Source: Draconibacterium sp. (GTDB lineage: Bacteria > Bacteroidota > Bacteroidia > Bacteroidales > Prolixibacteraceae). From it: a DNA stretch of 6,935 bases. Of this stretch, positions 1 to 5,363 are shown piece after piece. Within the stretch, counting starts at the first letter, position 1, and every line of letters starts with the position of its first letter. Where the stretch lies: positions 1-6,935 of the forward strand of contig JAUVDE010000179.1 in assembly GCA_030595485.1 (NCBI GenBank), written 5' to 3'. Below the pieces are notes generated by a model, which ran no database searches, was not told the origin of the DNA, and was given only the letters and a program-made list of their open reading frames with translations. The translations under genes and the position numbers were made by a program.

Positions 1-178
1 TTCCGTAAATCTGTTAATTTCTGATGAAGAATTAGCCCAGCGAAGACAAGTGGAAGAAGCAAAAGGCAAAGATGCATTTACTCCTGTTGGAAGAGAGAGA
101 AATATTTCGAAAGCTTTAAAAGCTTATGCCAGTTTGGTTTCGGCAGCAGACAAAGGAGCAGTTCGATTGATAGACTAA
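1..178 (+). CDS. ilvD: Dihydroxy-acid dehydratase, C-terminal end (5' truncated by window)
   Basis: Reading from base 2, an open frame runs to a TAA at 176-178 and gives 58 residues that form the C-terminal end of a dihydroxy-acid dehydratase. The enzyme is a cytoplasmic Fe-S protein that dehydrates 2,3-dihydroxy-isovalerate and 2,3-dihydroxy-3-methylvalerate to the keto acids preceding valine/leucine and isoleucine. Recognisable family features are the ELAQRRQ segment, the FTPVGRERNISKAL stretch, and the near-terminal AYASLVSAADKGAVR signature, which closely resembles the end of E. coli IlvD. The Fe-S ligands and active site lie upstream and cannot be checked. It is co-directional with ilvB, 124 bases away, and ilvD-ilvB-ilvN is a usual Bacteroidota order. 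The assignment rests on the tail alone but that tail is distinctive. Confidence 0.9.
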   Translation, partial: SVNLLISDEELAQRRQVEEAKGKDAFTPVGRERNISKALKAYASLVSAADKGAVRLID

Positions 179-302
179 GAGAGTTGACAGTCTCAGTGAC
201 AGTTAACAGAAAAAAAAGACAGTAAAGACAAGGCATAACTTGTCTCATAAAAAAATATACAAAAAGCTAGTAGATAAAGGCTAGCAGCAAAATAAAACAA
301 AA
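179..302 (+). promoter_or_regulatory. ilvD-ilvB intergenic leader with small hairpins
   Basis: This 124-base gap holds no ORF worth calling. A perfect 7-bp inverted repeat (AGACAAG at 226-232, CTTGTCT at 239-245, 6-base loop) is followed by A-rich DNA, not a T tract, so it is not a standard terminator on this strand. A weaker stem pairs GCTAG at 266-270 with CTAGC at 281-285. The hexamer GACAGT occurs three times (186-191, 198-203, 218-223). I see no convincing Bacteroidota promoter (TTTG and TAnnTTTG boxes) and no leader peptide. The gap could be a processing or attenuation region between cistrons, or simply spacer. The structures are seen directly; a regulatory role is inference. Confidence 0.35.
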
Positions 303-2000
303 ATGACAGCAAAAAAAGTTACCGGTTCACAAGCATTAATTCTTTCCTTATTGGAAGAAGGAGTGGATACCATTTTTGGTTATCCGGGCGGTGCAATTAT
401 GCCCGTTTACGATGCTTTGTATGATTTCAAAAAAGAGGTAAATCACATTTTAACCCGTCACGAGCAGGGAGCTGTACACGGTGCGCAAGGATATGCCCGC
501 GTCTCCGGAAAACCAGGAATTTGTTTTGCAACTTCTGGTCCGGGAGCAACCAACATTATGACAGGTATTGCCGATGCAATGATTGACTCAACTCCCTTGG
601 TATGTATTACCGGGCAGGTAGCTTCTCCCCTTCTCGGAACCGATGCTTTCCAGGAGTCGGACATAGTGGGTATGTCAATACCGGTTACCAAGTGGAATTA
701 CCAAATAACGTGCGCTGAAGAAATTCCTGAAGTTCTGGCTCAAGCTTTTTACATTGCGACATCAGGACGTCCGGGACCGGTTTTAATAGACCTTACCAAA
801 GACGCACAGTTTGGTGAATTAGATTTTGAATATGAAAAATGTACAAAAATACGGTCTTACGTTCCTGAAACTCACGTTGACCCGCAACAAATAAAAGCTG
901 CAGCTGAATTAATCGATACAGCAAAAAAACCACTTATTCTATTTGGTCACGGAATAATTATTGGACATGCTGAAGAAGAATTGAAAACTTTTATTGATAA
1001 AACAGGAATTCCTGCAGCATGGACTTTACTCGGTCTATCTGCACTCCCTACCGAGCACGAACTAAATGTGGGAATGTTGGGAATGCATGGAAACTATGGT
1101 CCGAATGTATTAACCAACGAAGCAGATTTAATAATTGCTGTTGGTATGCGTTTCGACGATCGGGTTACTGGTAAAGTAAGCGAATACGCAACAAATGCAA
1201 AAGTTATTCATATTGAAATTGACCCAGCAGAGATTAACAAGATTATAAAAGCCGATGTGCCTATAATTGGCGACTCGAAAAAAGCACTAAAAATGCTTAT
1301 AGCTAATGTTGCCGAAAATAAGCACGACGATTGGGTTGCAGAATTCAAGAAATGTGATGCTACTGAAAATGAAAAGGTTTGGCAAAAAGATTTATATCCT
1401 ACTAAACCAGGATTAACAATGGGTGAGGTAATTCGGATTACCTCTGAAAAAACCAATCACGAAGCTATTTTAGTTACCGATGTTGGTCAGCACCAAATGA
1501 TTGCACAGCGCTATTTCAAATTTAAAAACTCGCGCAGCAATGTTACTTCTGGAGGTTTAGGAACCATGGGATTTGGACTTCCGGCAAGTATGGGAGCACA
1601 GTTTGGAGCACCAGACAAAACGGTTGTAGCAGTTATTGGAGATGGCGGATTTCAAATGACAATTCAGGAATTAGGAACTATTGCACAAAATAATCTTCCG
1701 GTAAAAATTATTGTTCTGAATAATAATTTCCTAGGAATGGTTCGACAGTGGCAAGAAATGTTTTTCGAAAAAAGGTATTCATTTACCGAACTTCAAAACC
1801 CTAATTTTATTATGATTGGAAAAGGTTTTGGAATTGATGGGCACACCGTTTCTGAGCGTGAAAACCTGGAGGACAGCATTCAGAAAATGATTGATCACGA
1901 TGGTCCTTATCTTTTAGAAGTGACTATTGAACAAGAAGATAACGTTTTTCCAATGGTACCAACCGGAGCGTCAGTTTCCGATATTATTTTAGAAGCATAA
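303..2000 (+). CDS. ilvB: Acetolactate synthase, large catalytic subunit
   Basis: This is the thiamine-diphosphate enzyme that condenses two pyruvates to 2-acetolactate, or pyruvate with 2-ketobutyrate to 2-aceto-2-hydroxybutyrate, the first common step of branched-chain amino acid synthesis. At 565 residues it has the usual length. The N-terminal pyrimidine-binding domain (about 6-170) has the YPGGA loop (27-31), catalytic Glu54 in HEQGAVHGAQGYAR, and GQVASPLLGTDAFQE (104-118). The central domain (about 195-330) carries RFDDRVTGK (283-291). The C-terminal pyrophosphate-binding domain (about 370-560) has GDGGF (446-450) and the NNN of the metal-binding motif (473-475), with Trp483 in MVRQWQ. 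The ATG at 303 gives a normal N-terminus; only A-rich DNA precedes it, without a clear Shine-Dalgarno. ilvN follows 21 bases later, so the two subunits are surely co-expressed. Biosynthetic rather than catabolic (AlsS) identity is supported by the ilvN partner and by the RFDDRVTGK motif. Confidence 0.97.
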   Translation: MTAKKVTGSQALILSLLEEGVDTIFGYPGGAIMPVYDALYDFKKEVNHILTRHEQGAVHGAQGYARVSGKPGICFATSGPGATNIMTGIADAMIDSTPLVCITGQVASPLLGTDAFQESDIVGMSIPVTKWNYQITCAEEIPEVLAQAFYIATSGRPGPVLIDLTKDAQFGELDFEYEKCTKIRSYVPETHVDPQQIKAAAELIDTAKKPLILFGHGIIIGHAEEELKTFIDKTGIPAAWTLLGLSALPTEHELNVGMLGMHGNYGPNVLTNEADLIIAVGMRFDDRVTGKVSEYATNAKVIHIEIDPAEINKIIKADVPIIGDSKKALKMLIANVAENKHDDWVAEFKKCDATENEKVWQKDLYPTKPGLTMGEVIRITSEKTNHEAILVTDVGQHQMIAQRYFKFKNSRSNVTSGGLGTMGFGLPASMGAQFGAPDKTVVAVIGDGGFQMTIQELGTIAQNNLPVKIIVLNNNFLGMVRQWQEMFFEKRYSFTELQNPNFIMIGKGFGIDGHTVSERENLEDSIQKMIDHDGPYLLEVTIEQEDNVFPMVPTGASVSDIILEA

Positions 2001-2021
2001 TAACCGCTAAAATTTAGAAAA

Positions 2022-2564
2022 ATGAAAAAAGAATTCATCATAAGCATATATACAGAAAACCATATTGGATTACTTACACGTGTTACTGTAATATTTACGC
2101 GCCGAAAAATCAACATCGATAGTTTAACGGTTTCAGAATCAGCTATCCCTGGAGTTTTTAAATTTACAATTGTAATAAAGGAAACCCAGGCTCAAACGAT
2201 GAAAGTTGTTGGGCAAATTGAAAAACAAATTGATGTACTAAAAGCTTTCTTCCACACCAACGAAGAAATGATTTTCCAGGAAATTGCCTTGTACAAAGTA
2301 CCAATTGATCCGATTTACGAAAGCGATACTATTGAAAGAATCGTCCGTAAGGCAGGTGCCCGTATTCTGGAAATTACTAAAGAATTTGTGATTATTGAAA
2401 AAACAGGTCACAAGGAAGATACACAAGCTTTATTTGAAGAACTGAATCAATTTAAAGTAATGCAGTTTATCCGCTCAGGGCGTGTTGCACTTACCCGCGA
2501 TCCAATCGAGCGTCTTTCTGAATTCCTGAAAGAACGCGATTCCTTTTTGGACAGTTTAGATTAA
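2022..2564 (+). CDS. ilvN: Acetolactate synthase, small regulatory subunit
   Basis: This is the regulatory partner of the IlvB subunit; it activates the catalytic subunit and confers feedback inhibition, typically by valine. Residues about 4-77 form an ACT domain beginning FIISIYTENHIGLLTRV and continuing with RRKINIDSLTVSES. Asn13, Gly16 and Asn31 align with the Asn11, Gly14 and Asn29 that bind valine in E. coli IlvH, so sensitivity to valine is likely. Residues about 85-165 form the second small-subunit domain, with the IERIVRKAGARILEI and FIRSGRVALTR stretches. The length of 180 residues is normal or slightly long for the family. The start ATG is 21 bases after the ilvB stop, with only an A-rich stretch ahead of it. 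It is the last gene of the operon before the terminator at 2752-2786; ilvC does not follow it. Confidence 0.95.
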   Translation: MKKEFIISIYTENHIGLLTRVTVIFTRRKINIDSLTVSESAIPGVFKFTIVIKETQAQTMKVVGQIEKQIDVLKAFFHTNEEMIFQEIALYKVPIDPIYESDTIERIVRKAGARILEITKEFVIIEKTGHKEDTQALFEELNQFKVMQFIRSGRVALTRDPIERLSEFLKERDSFLDSLD

Positions 2565-2581
2565 TACAATTTTACCATAAC

Positions 2582-2744
2582 GAGGTTGTCTAAAGTTAAA
2601 GGGGATTTTCGAGAGTGACATATTGATTTCAGTGGCAAAGCTCGGTTTTTCTTGCATAGCCATAGTTACGGAAGAAAAATTAGCTGAAGTCCAATGGAAT
2701 CAAGATGTTGCTCGCAGATTCTCATTTTAACTTTTGACAACCTC
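2582..2744. mobile_element. MITE-like element with 19-bp terminal inverted repeats
   Basis: GAGGTTGTCTAAAGTTAAA at 2582-2600 is matched in inverse orientation by TTTAACTTTTGACAACCTC at 2726-2744: 18 of 19 positions are complementary, with a T/T mismatch at the tenth. The 125 bases between them contain no plausible transposase. The trinucleotide AAC lies immediately outside both ends (2579-2581 and 2745-2747), which could be a short target duplication but is too short to prove it. The element sits 17 bases after the ilvN stop and 7 bases before the operon terminator hairpin, the sort of non-coding site where small non-autonomous transposons accumulate. Transcribed with ilvN, it would form a long terminal stem in the 3' untranslated region. 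The inverted repeat is directly visible; mobility is inferred, and a structured RNA is the alternative. Confidence 0.55.
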
Positions 2745-2751
2745 AACTATG

Positions 2752-2786
2752 AAAGCCCATCATATTTAATTCTGGTGGGCTTTTTT
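2752..2786 (+). terminator. Intrinsic terminator of the ilv operon
   Basis: The left arm AAAGCCCATCA (2752-2762) pairs with TGGTGGGCTTT (2773-2783) to form an 11-bp stem with one T-G wobble and a 10-base loop. The right arm merges into a run of six T at 2781-2786. This is a textbook rho-independent terminator for the plus strand. It lies 188 bases beyond the ilvN stop, with the inverted-repeat element between. On the minus strand the hairpin is followed by TTTC rather than a full T run, so it would serve the convergent beta-propeller gene poorly at best. Confidence 0.85.
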
Positions 2787-2798
2787 GTGTCAATAAAC

Positions 2799-2910
2799 TA
2801 CTCCGAGGCAGAGCCATCGAGGTATTAAAGCGGAATAGTATTTTTCATGAAAAACCTGCCGTTTTTCAAACTTTTCCGCCTTTTACCCCGAGGTAGAACC
2901 TCGAGGAATT
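2799..2910. repeat. REP-like composite repeat: two direct hairpin units around a palindromic spacer
   Basis: Two direct copies occupy 2799-2826 and 2884-2910 and share the pattern TAC-Y-CCGAGG-Y-AGA-R-CC-(A)-TCGAGG-W-ATT. Each can fold into a CGAGG(C/T)-AGA-(G/A)CCTCG hairpin with a three-base loop. The closing pair is C-G in the first copy and T-A in the second, a compensatory change, and the first copy has an extra A at 2816. The 57-base spacer is self-complementary: GCGGAA at 2830-2835 pairs with TTCCGC at 2874-2879, a perfect 14-base palindrome TTTTTCATGAAAAA lies at 2841-2854, and GAAAAAC at 2849-2855 can alternatively pair with GTTTTTC at 2861-2867. It lies between two convergent genes. 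It resembles intergenic REP/BIME-type repeats; a copy count elsewhere in the genome is needed to confirm that. It might also help end transcription of the minus-strand gene. Confidence 0.6.
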
Positions 2911-2943
2911 CATTTGATTAAAGTGTAATATTTAAAAATTGGT

Positions 2944-4290
2944 TTATTTATTTCCTACAGCAATTACCGATTTTTGAGCTCTAAAATAAAGTACATCTCC
3001 CGATATTGCTGGTGAAGCCATTAATATATCATTCATCGAATTTTGTGAAACCAACTCATATTCAGGGCCAGCTTTTACTACAAAAACATCACCTCTTTCC
3101 GAGGAAAAATAGACCAAATTGTTGGCTGCTATTCCAGATGCTGTAAATCCCCCTACCGAACCAAAACTCTCTTTGTACATTAATTCACCCGAGGTGGCCT
3201 TAAAAACACTAAGCGAACCATTTCCTCTTAAGTTATAAAGATAATCTCCATAAATTAGTGGCGTTTGCATATATGCGCCTCCCCTTTTAACACTCCAAAC
3301 AATATGCTCGTTCGAAGTCTCTTTTTCACCTAAAGTAATATCACCCTTCGCATTCTTTTTTACAGCATAAATTGGAGCATATCGTCCGTGAGCATTATTT
3401 ATAAAAATCAGGTCGTTTGCAATTACCGGAGTTGGTGTTGGAGCATCTCCTCCTCCACTCATTTTCCAAATTTCTTCTCCGGTATTAAAATTGTAGCCTC
3501 CCATATGTTTCCATCCGTTTACGGCAATTTGGGTTTGGCCCTTGTTCTCGTAAATGGTTGGCGAGCACCAGGTAGAAACCTCGTCGCGAGGAGAACGCCA
3601 CACTTCATCTCCCGTCTTAACGTCTAAAGAAGCAATAAAACCATCACCAATAAAATCGCATTGAATAATAACTTTTCCATTATGAATTATGGGAGAACTG
3701 GAAAATCCCCATTCAAAATCAGGAGAACTATAAGGACCTGCATTCATTTTCCCAAAATCCTTTTTCCAAAGTTCCTTGCCCTCCAAATCGAAACAAAACA
3801 AACCTTGAGAACCAAAGAAAACGACAAGATGTTTACCATCGGTTGCAGGTGTACAATCGGCATGCGAGGCCTTAGTATGACGCTTTACAGCTGGCACACC
3901 TTTATATACTAATTTCTCCCAAAGAATATCTCCAGAGTTTTTATCTAAACAGAAAAGTTTAAATTCATGTTCCGACTCATCTTCAACTGCATCAATATCG
4001 CCATACAATCCAACTTTAAGTTCATCGGTTCCTGAGCCACTAATAGCCGTAGTAATAAACATTTTATTATCCCAAATCACAGGGCACGAATGCCCAAGTC
4101 CCGGAATTTTAGTTTGCCACAAAATATTTTCGTCCGTTTCAACATCCCATTTCGAAACGGTTTTAGCGCCTTCGATATATCCTTTGGCGAAAGGGCCACG
4201 AAATGTTGGCCATTGCTGTAAATAAGTAGTTTGTGAATAAAGCTGGCTGGATAACAAGAAAGCGACAACAAAGAAGATAGTCTTTCTCAT
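2944..4290 (-). CDS. Secreted PQQ-like beta-propeller repeat protein
   Basis: The 448-residue product starts MRKTIFFVVAFLLSSQLYSQ, a typical signal peptide (hydrophobic core about 4-14) with likely cleavage before or after the Gln at 20, so the protein is exported to the periplasm or envelope. No lipobox cysteine is present. The mature protein opens with WPTFRGP (27-33), the common entry motif of PQQ-like/BamB-fold propellers. It then shows recurring blade ends of the form [TS]G-x-x-x-W: NILWQT at 56-61, NSGDILWEK at 118-126, GKELWKK at 171-177, KTGDEVWRS at 225-233, NTGEEIWKM at 269-277, HIVWSV at 329-334 and TSGELMY at 366-372, consistent with seven or eight blades. The fold is clear, the function is not: relatives include quinoprotein dehydrogenases and scaffold proteins, and I cannot point to a confirmed PQQ or metal site. 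It follows the GntR/LacI regulator by 52 bases and may be its target or operon partner. Confidence 0.85.
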   Translation of the reverse strand: MRKTIFFVVAFLLSSQLYSQTTYLQQWPTFRGPFAKGYIEGAKTVSKWDVETDENILWQTKIPGLGHSCPVIWDNKMFITTAISGSGTDELKVGLYGDIDAVEDESEHEFKLFCLDKNSGDILWEKLVYKGVPAVKRHTKASHADCTPATDGKHLVVFFGSQGLFCFDLEGKELWKKDFGKMNAGPYSSPDFEWGFSSSPIIHNGKVIIQCDFIGDGFIASLDVKTGDEVWRSPRDEVSTWCSPTIYENKGQTQIAVNGWKHMGGYNFNTGEEIWKMSGGGDAPTPTPVIANDLIFINNAHGRYAPIYAVKKNAKGDITLGEKETSNEHIVWSVKRGGAYMQTPLIYGDYLYNLRGNGSLSVFKATSGELMYKESFGSVGGFTASGIAANNLVYFSSERGDVFVVKAGPEYELVSQNSMNDILMASPAISGDVLYFRAQKSVIAVGNK

Positions 4291-4342
4291 GAATTTTGGA
4301 TTTTGCTGTAAAATAACAAAAAACCTATTTACAAAAGCTGTT

Positions 4343-5356
4343 TCATAAAGATTTCCTTGGAATAAAATTAAAAGGACTTTTAATACGTTTAAAGTCTTTT
4401 GACAAAATCATTTCCGCTGCAATTCGTCCTATTTCATTGTGATTGGTAGAAATAGTTGTAATACCATCCTCTAGAAGCTCTTTAACGGTATTGTCGTTAT
4501 ACGCAACCACTCCAACATCAACTCCAACCTTCCATTTTTTTTCTCTGCTATATTTTATAAAACGATACAAGTCATCGTCAGAAATCAAAACATAAGCCTG
4601 ATTCTTTTGAACGTCAGTTTCATCTAGCCGGTCAATAACCGTAAACTCCAAATCATTTACCTGGCAAAAAATTTGAAAACCACGTTTTATATCTTTCGAA
4701 TAATACTCGTAAGTAGGAAAAACCAGGTTAATCTTTTTATATTTTCGAATTAAGTCAAGCCCCTCTCCCAAGGCCGAATTTATATCCTTTTCAAATTCCT
4801 GATAAACAATGGGATAATCTTTTAGGGCATCCAGGTTTCGGTCAATAAGCAAAACTTTATCTTTTGGAATCTTTTTTATGATTTTGGAAATATCAGCTTT
4901 CTCATCGTTAAACTGTGGAAGCACCACGAAAAAATCGTAATTACTGAGCTGATTATCAATAATCTCTTTAAATTTATCGGTGCTATAATTGTAAATAAAC
5001 ACATCAACACCTGCCTTATTTCCAAGTGTCTCGACAAATGAATAATACAGGCTACGTTTGTAATTACTAAGCTTATTAAATATTAAAGCAACTTTAATTT
5101 TACGCTGAGAATTTGTTTGGTTTACGTAATAACCTTTACCACGAACCGACAGCAAAACTCCCTTCTTTTTCAGATAAACATAGGCTTTTTCCACCGTATC
5201 GCGCGAAAGTAATAGTTCCTCGCTGGTTTCGTTAATGGAGGGTACCCGTTGTCCTTTTTTGAAAATTCCCGCCTCAATATCCGAAATAATTAAATCAACA
5301 ACCTGCTTGTATTTAGGTACTTCCGAATCGTGATTTATTCGTAGATCATGTCCCAT
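4343..5356 (-). CDS. GntR-type transcriptional regulator with LacI-like sensor domain
   Basis: From the ATG at 5356 the product is 337 residues. Residues about 9-78 form a GntR winged helix: VPKYKQVVDLIISDIEAG, then KKGQRVPSINE, the recognition segment SRDTVEKAYVYLKKKGVL, and the wing VRGKGYYV. Residues about 87-333 resemble a periplasmic-binding/LacI-type ligand domain, beginning KIKVALIFNKLSNYKRSLYYSF and including DKVLLIDRN, VGVVAYNDN and the late GITTISTNHNEIGRIAAEMI segment. Such chimeras in Bacteroidota commonly sense sugars and control their uptake or breakdown. A TTG-initiated form from 5374 would add six residues and overlap the upstream stop. I prefer the ATG at 5356 because it clears the upstream gene by seven bases and has AAGGGA just before it. 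Close spacing implies co-transcription with the PD40/OmpA gene. The ligand and operator are not evident here. Confidence 0.88.
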   Translation of the reverse strand: MGHDLRINHDSEVPKYKQVVDLIISDIEAGIFKKGQRVPSINETSEELLLSRDTVEKAYVYLKKKGVLLSVRGKGYYVNQTNSQRKIKVALIFNKLSNYKRSLYYSFVETLGNKAGVDVFIYNYSTDKFKEIIDNQLSNYDFFVVLPQFNDEKADISKIIKKIPKDKVLLIDRNLDALKDYPIVYQEFEKDINSALGEGLDLIRKYKKINLVFPTYEYYSKDIKRGFQIFCQVNDLEFTVIDRLDETDVQKNQAYVLISDDDLYRFIKYSREKKWKVGVDVGVVAYNDNTVKELLEDGITTISTNHNEIGRIAAEMILSKDFKRIKSPFNFIPRKSL

Positions 5357-5363
5357 GCTTCCC

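Noticed and set aside
184..189. TTGACA resembling a sigma-70 -35 box upstream of ilvB.
   Set aside because: No matching -10 box occurs at proper spacing, and Bacteroidota primary promoters use different consensus boxes; it is part of the GACAGT repeats.
2556..2663. Minus-strand 35-codon ORF starting MAMQEKPSFATEIN inside the inverted-repeat element and running into the 3' end of ilvN in antisense.
   Set aside because: It has no recognisable domain, no upstream ribosome binding site that I can identify, and crosses the element's end into antisense of a real gene, so it is most likely a chance frame. It could become interesting only if it recurs as part of a repeated element.
3573..3585. CCTCG-TCG-CGAGG inverted repeat, preceded by a GGTAGAAACCTCG stretch resembling the composite hairpin repeat.
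   Set aside because: It lies inside the coding sequence of the propeller gene, at a codon-constrained STWCSP/SPRDEV region, and shares only a short stretch with the intergenic repeat; probably coincidence.
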